A DNA stretch of 41,597 nucleotides from an uncultured Lachnospiraceae bacterium. GTDB lineage: Bacteria; Bacillota; Clostridia; Lachnospirales; Lachnospiraceae. The stretch is taken from contig CACZFI010000012.1 in NCBI GenBank assembly GCA_902780405.1, forward strand, positions 1-41,597, in the 5' to 3' direction. Positions 1-7,357 of the stretch are shown piece by piece. Below the pieces are notes generated by a model. It saw nothing but the letters and a program-made list of their open reading frames with translations. It ran no database searches and had not been told where the DNA came from. A program made the translations under genes and the position numbers. Position 1 is the first letter of the stretch. Every line of letters starts with the position of its first letter.

Positions 1-264
1 ATCCACAGCATCTTTAACAGCATACCCAAACCTATAGAGAAGGTAAAGAATGGGTATGACTATATAATACGAGGTGATTACATGTTCTTTTCGGCAAAAC
101 TGATGGATGAACATTATGAGGGCTTCAGCGAGGGAAAGGAAGCCGAAAGACAAGAGATTGCGAAACGCATGCATGCGAAGGGAAAGAGTACGGATGAGAT
201 CGCTGAGATGCTGGATGTAACGGCGGAAAAGGTGCGGTCGCTTATCGCCGAAGAAAGTGCCTGA
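1..264 (+). CDS. 3' end of a probable Rpn/PD-(D/E)XK nuclease-family (transposase-like) protein, truncated by the window edge
   Basis: The frame is open from base 1 with no stop, so the gene probably enters from the left. An ATG at base 82 with a GAGGTG-like sequence just upstream would alternatively give a 60-residue protein. The visible end is strongly charged and helical (EGFSEGKEAERQEIAKRMHA), then has a short helix-turn-helix-like end (KSTDEIAEMLDVTAEKVRSL). In the Rpn/PD-(D/E)XK family (recombination-promoting nucleases, often annotated as transposases), the C-terminus commonly has such a Glu/Lys/Arg-rich stretch followed by this kind of tail; that family assignment is inference. The nuclease domain would lie outside the window, so activity cannot be judged. 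It sits beside other eroded sequence, which fits a mobile or accessory edge. Confidence 0.45.
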   Translation: MHSIFNSIPKPIEKVKNGYDYIIRGDYMFFSAKLMDEHYEGFSEGKEAERQEIAKRMHAKGKSTDEIAEMLDVTAEKVRSLIAEESA

Positions 265-297
265 TTCCGTTTTTCTATTCTGCTTTTTTTGGTGTCA

Positions 298-465
298 TAC
301 GGCTGGATGGACTGGGCAAAGAACGGCGAGCATGCCGGATCGGCCGGACACAGTTACCGCCTGGAGGGAATTCAGATCCTTCTGGTGGAAAAGGGCGGCC
401 CGGCACCTGCCGCAGATTACGGCAACATTAAAACCGTGACGAAAAAAGCATTTTTGTCGAAGTAG
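298..465 (+). pseudogene. Orphan 3' end of a ChW-repeat surface protein gene
   Basis: Reading frame +1 translates to a C-type ChW repeat: YGWMDWAKNGEHAGSAGHSY, then RLEGIQILLVEKGG, then a short tail ending at TAG 463-465. It closely matches the third (C) repeats of the two ChW proteins at 5309-9388, including the WLDWAKNG and RLEGIQI blocks and the Gly/Pro tail. The frame stays open back to the TGA at 262-264 but has no start codon, Shine-Dalgarno site or signal peptide, and no further repeats precede it. It is therefore a gene remnant, probably left by deletion or recombination between ChW genes. The longer overlapping ORF in another frame (257-439) has no family resemblance. Confidence 0.75.
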
Positions 466-482
466 AGGAAGAGTTTTCGAAG

Positions 483-560
483 GGTGCCTGACTCCATTAT
501 GAAAGTGTTACTTTTGGAAGTGATCGTAACATTTTCGTAGTGGGGACAGGCACCTTTTTC
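483..560. repeat. Long imperfect hairpin element (MITE-like or terminator-like)
   Basis: The outer arms are GGTGCCTGACTCC (483-495) and GGGGACAGGCACC (542-554), matching at 11 of 13 positions. The inner arms are GAAAGTGTTAC (501-511) and GTAACATTTTC (526-536), with one mismatch that can pair as G-U in RNA. A TTTTTC run follows the right arm. The outer sequence resembles the GGTGCCTGTCCCC-type ends of small palindromic intergenic elements seen in many bacterial genomes. Being next to gene remnants fits a mobile element; the T-run means it may also terminate transcription. Confidence 0.55.
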
Positions 561-573
561 ACACTTCGTTATG

Positions 574-607
574 CTCAGAATGACAAAGAGAGGGCACTCA
601 GAATGAC
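574..607. repeat. Short direct repeat CTCAGAATGAC (two copies, 23-bp period)
   Basis: CTCAGAATGAC occurs at 574-584 and 597-607. The first copy lies in a CTTCGTTATGCTCAGAATGA context that resembles a widespread intergenic repeat family (TTCGCTACGCTCAGGATGAC-like). I see no coding potential around it. Confidence 0.4.
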
Positions 608-641
608 GGGCCCGCCTGCCGCCTGCAATACCCCATGCTAC

Positions 642-670
642 TTGTGGCATTCATTGATATTTGCTATAAT
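642..670 (+). promoter_or_regulatory. Putative sigma-A promoter for the yaaR operon
   Basis: TTGTGG (642-647), a 17-base spacer, then TATAAT (665-670). It lies 60 bases upstream of the yaaR start and is the only good promoter-like pair in the gap. Confidence 0.55.
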
Positions 671-730
671 CGTAATGGTTATATCCATAAATGCCGATAG
701 AATAATTAAGACTATGAGGAGGTGAGGGCC

Positions 731-1174
731 ATGGAGCTCAAGGTAAGCCAGCTGCAGCAGCTGACACAGATGGAAGCACCAAAGAACAACGATGTTGCTT
801 CGGACGAGGATTTTAAGTTCACATTGATCAAAAGCCTCAACAAGGGCGAACTGGCGGACAAACTCACTTCTCTGATGAAGGATATAGAAGAGCAGGGGCA
901 GCGGATCGCGAAACATATGGACATCAAGGATATGAAGAAGTACCGCGCATCCATCAAGGAGTTCATGAATGAAGTCGCTGCGAATTCCCACGAGTTTTCA
1001 AGAGAGAACTTCCTCGACCGACGCGGCAGACACCGCGTGTACGGTATTATCCGCGAGGTGGATAAGACCTTGGACGAGCTCGCCGAAGAGCTGATGAAGG
1101 AGGAGAAAGACCACCTTGCCATCCTCGGCAAGATCGACGACATCCGGGGAATGTTGCTTGATATATCCACCTAA
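731..1174 (+). CDS. yaaR: YaaR family protein (DUF327)
   Basis: This encodes a 147-residue soluble, charged, largely helical protein beginning [13 protein letters not shown]. Length, helix pattern and position fit the YaaR/DUF327 family, found directly upstream of holB and ricT in Bacillus and many Clostridia. Its biochemical role is not settled. The ATG at 731 is preferred over the GTG at 722 because a strong AGGAGG at 717-722 is spaced correctly for 731. A promoter-like pair lies upstream. The gene starts the yaaR-holB-ricT-rsmI run; an imperfect hairpin separates it from holB, so expression of the downstream genes may be partly reduced or independently driven. Confidence 0.85.
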   Translation: MELKVSQLQQLTQMEAPKNNDVASDEDFKFTLIKSLNKGELADKLTSLMKDIEEQGQRIAKHMDIKDMKKYRASIKEFMNEVAANSHEFSRENFLDRRGRHRVYGIIREVDKTLDELAEELMKEEKDHLAILGKIDDIRGMLLDIST

Positions 1175-1193
1175 ATTCGGTATACTATACGTA

Positions 1194-1229
1194 GAGACGG
1201 GCGGATGGAGATCCGACCGGTCTCGTTTT
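1194..1229 (+). terminator. Weak terminator or attenuator-like hairpin between yaaR and holB
   Basis: GAGACGGGCGGAT pairs with ATCCGACCGGTCTC (one bulge and one mismatch) around a GGAG loop, followed by GTTTTA. The T-run is short, so partial read-through into holB is likely. Confidence 0.45.
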
Positions 1230-1260
1230 ATGCGCTGTTAAATGAAAGGGGGCATGGCTT

Positions 1261-2244
1261 ATGTTTTTTAAGGACATCGTAGGACACGAAGACATCATTC
1301 GACATATGAAAAGCAGCATTGAACGCGGACAGGTCAGCCATGCTTACATCATACACGGGGAACCGGACAGCGGAAAAAAGATGCTGGCCCGTACATTTGC
1401 TCAAACTCTGCTCTGCGAGGAGGGCGGCACGGAGCCTTGCGGAAGGTGCCATTCCTGCGTGCAGGCGGCATCCGGAAGCCACCCGGACATCATCATGCTT
1501 GCGCACGAAAAACCAAACGCTTACTCCGTGGACGAGATCCGAAGCGAATTGGTTGAGACCATGGACGTAAAGCCCTATAAGAGCAAGTATAAGATCTACA
1601 TCGTTCCTGATGCGGACCTGATCAGTCAGCAGTCGCAGAACACGATCTTAAAGACGATCGAAGAACCGCCCGAGTACGGCATCGTGATCCTGCTTTGCTC
1701 GAATATGGACAAGCTTCTCCCCACCGTGAAGTCACGCTGTGTTGTGATGGATACGCGTCCGGTCAGAGAGCTTGATATGCTGGAGTACCTCCAGAAGAAT
1801 ATGGGCTTAACCGAGGACAAGGCACACTTCTGCATCGACTTTGCGCAGGGCAATATGGGCAAGGCGATCAAGCTTGCGACGAACGACGAGTACGCGCAGG
1901 TGGTTGAGACCGTAGTCAGTGTGATGAAGAAGATTCACGACCTGGATGTCGAGGATCTGACGCAGTCGATGGAGAACATCGAGAAGTTCAAGCTTTCCAT
2001 CAATGACTGCCTTGATTTGATGGCGATGTGGTATCGGGACATCCTGATGCTCAAGGTGACAGGGAAGATCGACAAGCTCCTCTTCCGCGACGAGTATGCC
2101 ATCTTAAAAAAGCACGCATCCCTCGTGTCCTTCGGGGCTGTTGAGGAAAAGATCGAGGCGATCTCGCGCGCGAGACGACGCCTTGAAGCGAATGCGAATT
2201 TTGACGTGACGATGGAACTTCTCCTTCTCACGCTTAAGGAATAG
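1261..2244 (+). CDS. holB: DNA polymerase III clamp-loader subunit delta'
   Basis: This 327-residue AAA+ protein matches clamp-loader delta', which helps load the beta sliding clamp during chromosome replication. A P-loop-like GEPDSGKK lies at residues 33-40, with Lys where active ATPases have Ser/Thr; delta' is usually not an active ATPase. Four cysteines that would bind zinc sit at about 52, 60, 63 and 66 (C-E-P-C-G-R-C-H-S-C pattern). The QNTILKTIEEPP block, typical of DnaX/HolB proteins, follows near residues 124-135. The ATG at 1261 has AAAGGGGG 8 bases upstream; the ATG at 1254 hits a stop within six codons. Its place between yaaR and ricT matches the Bacillus order and supports holB over dnaX. 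Confidence 0.93.
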   Translation: MFFKDIVGHEDIIRHMKSSIERGQVSHAYIIHGEPDSGKKMLARTFAQTLLCEEGGTEPCGRCHSCVQAASGSHPDIIMLAHEKPNAYSVDEIRSELVETMDVKPYKSKYKIYIVPDADLISQQSQNTILKTIEEPPEYGIVILLCSNMDKLLPTVKSRCVVMDTRPVRELDMLEYLQKNMGLTEDKAHFCIDFAQGNMGKAIKLATNDEYAQVVETVVSVMKKIHDLDVEDLTQSMENIEKFKLSINDCLDLMAMWYRDILMLKVTGKIDKLLFRDEYAILKKHASLVSFGAVEEKIEAISRARRRLEANANFDVTMELLLLTLKE

Positions 2245-2263
2245 ATGATAGGAGACACTGAAG

Positions 2264-3172
2264 ATGAAGGAAGTTATAGGCGTTCGTTTTCGTGAGAACG
2301 GCAAGATATATTTTTTCAGCCCGAAGAACTACGTGGTTGAAGCGGGACAGCATGTCATCGTTGAGACTGCAAGGGGCGTGGAGTACGGCAAGATCGTGAT
2401 GGGCACAAGAGAGATCGACGAGACCAAGATGCAGGCCCAGATCAAACCCATCCTCCGCGTGGCTACCGAAGACGACACCAAGCGCTATGAGGCGAACAAA
2501 GAGAAGAGCAAGAAAGCATTTGCAACCTGCGTGGAGCGCATCAAGAAGCACGGCCTCGATATGAAGCTGATCGACGCAGAGTATACATTTGACAACAACA
2601 AGGTTTTATTCTACTTCACTGCGGACGGGCGCGTGGATTTCCGCGAGCTTGTGAAGGATCTCGCATCCGTATTCCGTACCAGAATTGAGCTCCGCCAGAT
2701 CGGCGTCCGCGACGAGACCAAGATTGTCGGCGGCATCGGCATCTGCGGAAGAGAGCTGTGCTGTCACGCACACCTTTCCGAGTTCATTCCCGTATCCATC
2801 AAGATGGCGAAGGAGCAGAACCTCTCATTAAATCCCACCAAGATCTCGGGCGTCTGCGGCAGACTGATGTGCTGTCTGAAGCACGAGCAGGATACCTACG
2901 AGTACCTGAACAGCAAGCTTCCGAATGTGGGCGACACGGTCAGAACCATCGATGGCGTGAAGGGCGAGGTGTACTCCCTGAATGTCCTCCGTCAGAAGGT
3001 GAAGCTTCTTGTAACCCAGGAGGATGACACCAAGGAGATCCAGGAGTATCGGATCGAGGAACTGAAGTTTAAGCCGAGACGTCGTCGTAAGGACGATAAA
3101 GGCGGCAACGAGTCCGAGTTAAAGCAGCTGGAGGCACTCGATTCCAAGGAGAAGGGATCGGGCCTCGATTAA
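2264..3172 (+). CDS. ricT: PSP1-domain protein RicT (YaaT)
   Basis: This 302-residue protein carries a PSP1 domain. The middle contains the cysteine pattern characteristic of RicT: a GICGRELCCHAHL block near residue 165 and GVCGRLMCCLKHE near residue 205, the likely iron-sulfur cluster ligands. The C-terminus is a basic, low-complexity tail (KPRRRRKDDKGG). In Bacillus subtilis, RicT forms the RicAFT (Y) complex that affects RNase Y-dependent mRNA processing and the competence, sporulation and biofilm pathways. That role is known for the family and only inferred here. No partner genes ricA or ricF are visible in this window. It starts 19 bases after holB and ends 6 bases before rsmI, so it is probably co-transcribed with both. 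Confidence 0.9.
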   Translation: MKEVIGVRFRENGKIYFFSPKNYVVEAGQHVIVETARGVEYGKIVMGTREIDETKMQAQIKPILRVATEDDTKRYEANKEKSKKAFATCVERIKKHGLDMKLIDAEYTFDNNKVLFYFTADGRVDFRELVKDLASVFRTRIELRQIGVRDETKIVGGIGICGRELCCHAHLSEFIPVSIKMAKEQNLSLNPTKISGVCGRLMCCLKHEQDTYEYLNSKLPNVGDTVRTIDGVKGEVYSLNVLRQKVKLLVTQEDDTKEIQEYRIEELKFKPRRRRKDDKGGNESELKQLEALDSKEKGSGLD

Positions 3173-3178
3173 CGACGT

Positions 3179-4015
3179 ATGAGCGGAATACTTTATCTGG
3201 TTGCCACGCCTATCGGCAACCTCGAAGATATGACATATCGCGCGGTGCGCATTCTGTCCGAGGCGGATCTTATCGCAGCGGAAGACACCCGCAATTCTAT
3301 CAAATTACTGAATCATTTCGGGATCAAAACCCCCATGACCAGTTACCACGAATTTAATCGCTACGACAAGGCCGACGAGCTTATAAAAAAGCTTGCAGAC
3401 GGCCTTGTTGTCGCGTGTATCACTGACGCGGGAACCCCCGGAATCTCCGATCCCGGCGAGGTTTTGGTCGGCAAATGTTACGAGGCGGGAATCCCTGTCG
3501 TACCCGTTCCCGGCGCCTGCGCCGCGGTAAATGCACTGATCGCATCCGGGCAAAGCACCAGACGATTCGCCTTTGAAGCCTTCCTGCCTGCGGACAAGAA
3601 GGAGCGGCGCGCACAGCTTGAGGCACTCAAAAGTGAGACGCGAACCATCGTGATCTACGAGGCACCGCATCACCTGAAAAAGACTGTTGCGGAGCTTGCC
3701 GAGGCACTGGGAGACCGATCGGTTACGATCGCGAAGGAACTGACCAAGAAACATGAGACTTTTATGAAGACGACGCTTTCCGAGGCATGTGACTACTACG
3801 ATAGTCAAGAACCTCGCGGCGAGTATATCTTAGTGATCGCAGGTGCGGATCCCGAAGCGCTTGCCGAGGAATCCCGCAGGCAGTGGGATGAGATGACTGT
3901 GGAGGAACACGTTGCAATGTACATGGAACGCGGACTCACGAAAAAAGAGGCCATCAAGCAGACGGCCTCTGATCGCGGTGTACCGAAGCGCGAAATATAC
4001 AATCTGACAATCTGA
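3179..4015 (+). CDS. rsmI: 16S rRNA (cytidine1402-2'-O)-methyltransferase
   Basis: This 278-residue tetrapyrrole-methylase-fold protein has the RsmI signature blocks: LYLVATPIGNLEDMTYRAVR at the N-terminus, then AAEDTRNSIKLLNHFGI, then ITDAGTPGISDPG near residues 80-92. The family uses S-adenosylmethionine to 2'-O-methylate C1402 in the decoding centre of 16S rRNA. The C-terminal end (GLTKKEAIKQTASDRGVPKR) is the small helical domain usual for the family. The gene begins 6 bases after ricT; upstream ribosome binding sequence is weak, so translation may be coupled. It is followed by an unusual structured non-coding stretch and then a convergent methyltransferase gene, which in Bacillus would lie in the same operon. 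Confidence 0.95.
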   Translation: MSGILYLVATPIGNLEDMTYRAVRILSEADLIAAEDTRNSIKLLNHFGIKTPMTSYHEFNRYDKADELIKKLADGLVVACITDAGTPGISDPGEVLVGKCYEAGIPVVPVPGACAAVNALIASGQSTRRFAFEAFLPADKKERRAQLEALKSETRTIVIYEAPHHLKKTVAELAEALGDRSVTIAKELTKKHETFMKTTLSEACDYYDSQEPRGEYILVIAGADPEALAEESRRQWDEMTVEEHVAMYMERGLTKKEAIKQTASDRGVPKREIYNLTI

Positions 4016-4332
4016 CGCCCGGCCGTGTGCCAGGCTCGTTCCATACGGTCGATATGCAGGCTGTGTTGCCGGACACGCTCCCGCTAGTAGAGGGTGCCCT
4101 AACGGTACTAAGCTCTCAGCCACTGCGTGTCTGAATCGCTAAGTACCGAGACCCTCGAGGTTCCTCACGAGCTTAGCGTCCGCTGCGTGTGAATACAAGC
4201 GAGAGCGCGTCCCAGGAAGGCGCCTGGCATCCGGCCGAGTCTTGCATATCGACCGTATGGATAGATGGACCGAGTCTGCGTGAGTCAGTCGTATGGTCGG
4301 GTTGAGGTCGCGCTTGGAGCGGGCCGCGTATC
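4016..4332. other. 317-base structured intergenic region with an 18-bp perfect inverted repeat
   Basis: No convincing coding frame is present. A perfect 18-base arm, CCATACGGTCGATATGCA (4041-4058), is answered by its reverse complement at 4243-4260, enclosing about 184 bases. Inside, ACTAAGCTC (about 4109-4117) pairs with GAGCTTAG further on, and GGTACTAAGC-like and GCTAAGTACC sequences offer alternative pairing. A GCCGGA block occurs just inside each arm in inverted orientation. It lies between the converging ends of rsmI and yabB, with no T-run typical of a terminator. It could be a palindromic repeat element, a structured RNA or a bidirectional transcription-end structure; the sequence alone does not decide. 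Confidence 0.6.
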
Positions 4333-5088
4333 TTATGTGTAGAGGGGACCGTAGCGTGTGAGAAGGTCGTCCGTGTAGTGGCCGTCTTCATCGTAGACGA
4401 CGAGCGTCGGCTCGATATTTAGCTGCACTCCGCCGCCCTTCACGGCCTCGATGAGGACCATATTCGGTTCTTTTTTTGTGCCCGGCTGTACCAGACACAT
4501 CCGCTTGGGCTCCAGCTTCTTCGCAGAAAGCTCGCGGATGATCTCCGCCAGTCGAAAAGGCTTGTGCACCATTGCGAAGGACCCGCCCGGCTTTAACAGA
4601 TAGGAGGCTGCATCGATGACCTCAGCCAGGGTGACTGCTACCTCGTGCCGTGCGATGTTCTTCGGAGAAGTGGCGTTCGAAAGTCCGTGGTTGCCCTTGA
4701 TGTAGGGTGGATTTGAGGTGACGATATCGAAGCATGCGGCGGGAAACAGATCGCGGATGCGACGGATGTCACCGTGCACGATGTCGATATCGCCGGAAAG
4801 TTCGTTGTATGCGACGCTGCGCGAGGCCATGTCTGCGTACGCTTCCTGGTACTCAAGCCCGGTAAAGTGTGAACCCTTGCCGCGCCCGTGCATCAGCATC
4901 GGTATGACGCCTGTGCCGGTTCCGAGATCGATCACCCGGTCGTCCGAGTTCCCGCTTGCAAAGTCCGCAAGCAAAACCGCATCCATGCCAAAACAGAATC
5001 CCTTCGGATCCTGGATGATATGATATCCGCGGCACTGCAGGTCATCAAGCCGCTCGTGTTGTTTTATGAGTGATTCGTTCTTTTTCAT
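4333..5088 (-). CDS. trmN6: tRNA1(Val) (adenine37-N6)-methyltransferase family protein (YabB/TrmN6)
   Basis: This 251-residue class I S-adenosylmethionine-dependent methyltransferase has DLGTGTGVIPMLM near residues 55-67 (the cofactor-binding loop) and TSNPPYIKG near 129-137 (the NPPY catalytic motif of N6-adenine methyltransferases). The early block PKGFCFGMDAVLLADFA is characteristic of the YabB/TrmN6 family, which methylates adenosine 37 of tRNA-Val in E. coli; substrate here is inferred. In Bacillus, yabB lies in the same neighbourhood as rsmI, but here it is inverted and converges on rsmI across the structured intergenic stretch. The ATG at 5088 has a GGGAAG-type binding site upstream. 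Confidence 0.88.
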   Translation of the reverse strand: MKKNESLIKQHERLDDLQCRGYHIIQDPKGFCFGMDAVLLADFASGNSDDRVIDLGTGTGVIPMLMHGRGKGSHFTGLEYQEAYADMASRSVAYNELSGDIDIVHGDIRRIRDLFPAACFDIVTSNPPYIKGNHGLSNATSPKNIARHEVAVTLAEVIDAASYLLKPGGSFAMVHKPFRLAEIIRELSAKKLEPKRMCLVQPGTKKEPNMVLIEAVKGGGVQLNIEPTLVVYDEDGHYTDDLLTRYGPLYT

Positions 5089-5182
5089 AAGATTACGTAT
5101 TTCTTCCCTGATACTGAACAGTTAGAACGTAGACGGTTATCGTCTATGCGAAAGATGGCAATATAATTATCGGCTCAACTGT

Positions 5183-5196
5183 AGCATAATTATGCT
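5183..5196. promoter_or_regulatory. Perfect 14-bp palindrome, possible operator
   Basis: AGCATAATTATGCT is a perfect palindrome in the 220-base gap between the divergent trmN6 and GH5 genes. It lies about 45 bases upstream of the GH5 -35 element. It is too short for a terminator and lacks a T-run; a regulator-binding site is a possible reading. Confidence 0.35.
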
Positions 5197-5240
5197 GCGG
5201 TGTAAACAAAAAAGTGAACGGTTGTCGAGACGACGAATGC

Positions 5241-5270
5241 TTGCGGAAAATAAAGCTTTCATGGTATAAT
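5241..5270 (+). promoter_or_regulatory. Putative sigma-A promoter for the GH5/ChW operon
   Basis: TTGCGG (5241-5246), an 18-base spacer, then TATAAT (5265-5270), preceded by TGG in an extended -10 arrangement. The distance to the GH5 start leaves a leader of about 30 bases. Confidence 0.65.
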
Positions 5271-5308
5271 TTCATGCAGTGAAATTTGATGTAAGGGGGC
5301 ATGTTTCA

Positions 5309-7336
5309 ATGCAAAAAACAGCAAGAAGAATTCTCGCTTTCGCGCTCACCCTGGTGCTTTCGCTCGGGCTTACGACAGGAATGATCCCGGCGTTTTCAAA
5401 CAGCGTGATCGAGGCGGAGGCGGCGGCTTTGACACCGGTACAGCAGCACGGGGCGCTCTCGGTAAGCGGTACCCAGCTGGTGGATAAGTCCGGGCAGCCG
5501 TTCCAGATCCATGGCGTCAGCACACACGGACTCGGTTGGGACGTGGGATATCCGTACAACAACAAGGCGGCATTTCAGACCCTGCGCGACGATTGGGGTG
5601 CGAACTGCGTACGTCTTGCGATGTATACGGAGGAGTACAACGGATACTGCAACGGCAACAAGAGCGGTATGAAGGCACAGGTTGAGAAGGGCGTTGCCGC
5701 AGCGACGGAGCTCGGTATGTACGTCATTATCGACTGGCACATTTTAAATGACGGCAATCCGCAAAGACACAAGTCGGAAGCGAAGGAGTTCTTCCGCGAA
5801 ATGTCTTCGAAGTATAAGAACTACAGCAATGTGATCTACGAGATCTGCAATGAGCCCAACGGCTGTTCCTGGTCGGACATCAAGTCCTATGCCCTTGAAG
5901 TGATCCCTGTGATCCGCGCGAACGACAGCGATGCGATCATCATTGTGGGTACGCCGACCTGGTCACAGCTTGGTTCTGCGGGACACACCTACGAGCCCTG
6001 CGAAGATCCGATCAGAGGATACAGCAACATCATGTATACCTTCCACTTCTACGCATCGGATCCGAATCACAATCAGTGGCTCAAGAACAAGATTCCCACA
6101 GCTATCGACAAGTATAAGATCCCCGTATTCGTTACGGAGTTCGGATTGTCCGAGGCATCGGGTAACGGAAATGTCAACACCCAGACTTCCTCAGAGTGGC
6201 TTTCCATGTGCGACAAATATAAGGTAAGCTACTGTGCATGGAGTCTTTCAAATAAGAACGAGACATCGGCGCTTATAAAGAGCAGCTGCAGCAAGACCAG
6301 CGGATGGTCAACTTCCGAGCTTTCCACCGCGGGCAACTTCATCCGCGACTGGTACAGAAAGCAGTCCGGTGTGGCTGAGCAGCAGTACAAGATCAACAAT
6401 CCCGACATCACCAACAAGGCGCCGGGAATCACCGTGTCTTACAGGACACATGTACAAAACGACGGATGGCAGGCATGGAAGACGAACGGATTGATGGCCG
6501 GCACCTCCGGAAGATCCTTGCGACTTGAGGGTATTGAGATCAAGGTGGCCGGCGATTCCGGTCTCGGAATCCGCTACCGCACGCATGTGCAGAATATCGG
6601 TTGGCAGGATTGGAAGGCGAATGGCGTGATGTCCGGAACCTCCGGAAGAAGTCTTCGCCTTGAAGGTATCCAGATTGAACTGACCGGAGCCAATAAGGAC
6701 AAGTACGACGTATACTATCGCGTGCATGCGCAGAATTACGGCTGGCTTGACTGGGCGAAGAACGGTGCGATGGCCGGTACGGAGAGCTACAGTCTGCGAC
6801 TGGAAGGCATCAACATCGTTATCGTATCGAAGGGTAAAGCGCCCGGTGTACCGACGACGCGGCCTTATCAGGGACCATATGCGGGCCTGATCAATTACAG
6901 AACCCATGTGCAAAACGTAGGCTGGCAGGCCTGGAGCTGTGACGGCGCAATGTCCGGAACCTCCGGCAGACACTTGCGTCTCGAGGGTATCAATATCCAG
7001 CTCGGACGTGGCGTAAACGGCGGCGTAACCTATCAGACCCATGTACAGAATGTGGGCTGGCAGTCATGGAGATCGAATGGCGCTATGGCAGGAACCTCCG
7101 GAAGGAGCCTGCGTTTGGAAGGTATTCGCATATCGCTGACCGGAGCGATCGCTTCGCAGTATGACATCTACTATCGTGTGCATGTTCAGGATGTCGGCTG
7201 GCTTGACTGGGCGAAGAACGGTGAGATGTCCGGAACCTCCGGCATGTCCAAACGACTGGAAGGTATCAACATCATTATGGTCCCGAAGGGCGGGGCAGCA
7301 CCCGGATCGACGGCCAGACCGAATATCGTACGTTAG
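5309..7336 (+). CDS. Secreted glycoside hydrolase family 5 glycanase (endoglucanase-like) with six ChW repeats
   Basis: This 675-residue protein has a signal peptide (basic start, hydrophobic FALTLVLSLGL, likely cleavage near AEAAA), a GH5 catalytic domain at about residues 45-350 and six ChW repeats at about 375-660. The catalytic acid/base is probably Glu182 (ICNEPNG) and the nucleophile Glu277 (FVTEFG). The overall pattern (HGVSTHGLGW, VIIDWH, TFHFYA) resembles GH5 subfamily 2 endoglucanases, which cut beta-1,4-glucans; the exact substrate is inferred. ChW (clostridial hydrophobic with conserved Trp) repeats are thought to act in surface attachment or polysaccharide and protein contacts. 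The ATG at 5309 is preferred over the GTG at 5279 because AAGGGGG at 5293-5299 fits it. It is likely co-transcribed with the next gene, 21 bases away. Confidence 0.9.
   Translation: MQKTARRILAFALTLVLSLGLTTGMIPAFSNSVIEAEAAALTPVQQHGALSVSGTQLVDKSGQPFQIHGVSTHGLGWDVGYPYNNKAAFQTLRDDWGANCVRLAMYTEEYNGYCNGNKSGMKAQVEKGVAAATELGMYVIIDWHILNDGNPQRHKSEAKEFFREMSSKYKNYSNVIYEICNEPNGCSWSDIKSYALEVIPVIRANDSDAIIIVGTPTWSQLGSAGHTYEPCEDPIRGYSNIMYTFHFYASDPNHNQWLKNKIPTAIDKYKIPVFVTEFGLSEASGNGNVNTQTSSEWLSMCDKYKVSYCAWSLSNKNETSALIKSSCSKTSGWSTSELSTAGNFIRDWYRKQSGVAEQQYKINNPDITNKAPGITVSYRTHVQNDGWQAWKTNGLMAGTSGRSLRLEGIEIKVAGDSGLGIRYRTHVQNIGWQDWKANGVMSGTSGRSLRLEGIQIELTGANKDKYDVYYRVHAQNYGWLDWAKNGAMAGTESYSLRLEGINIVIVSKGKAPGVPTTRPYQGPYAGLINYRTHVQNVGWQAWSCDGAMSGTSGRHLRLEGINIQLGRGVNGGVTYQTHVQNVGWQSWRSNGAMAGTSGRSLRLEGIRISLTGAIASQYDIYYRVHVQDVGWLDWAKNGEMSGTSGMSKRLEGINIIMVPKGGAAPGSTARPNIVR
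6434..7288 (+). repeat. Six ChW repeats in two A-B-C triads (GH5 protein)
   Basis: Each repeat is about 40-48 residues with the core (Y)RTHVQN-GW--W--NG-M-GTSGR-LRLEGI-I. In each triad, the third unit has the variant YYRVHAQNYGWLDWAKNG and ends in a longer VSKG or VPKG tail. A Gly/Pro/Thr-rich linker separates the triads, around bases 6838-6890. Confidence 0.88.
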
Positions 7337-7357
7337 TTTCTTATCAGGAGGGGTCGT

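Noticed and set aside
257..439. 60-residue ORF overlapping the ChW remnant
   Set aside because: Its translation is low-complexity and unlike any family; the meaningful reading is frame +1, which gives a ChW C-unit.
638..1170. Minus-strand ORFs over yaaR and similar long antisense frames across the window
   Set aside because: They are shadows of well-supported genes, without ribosome binding sites or family resemblance.
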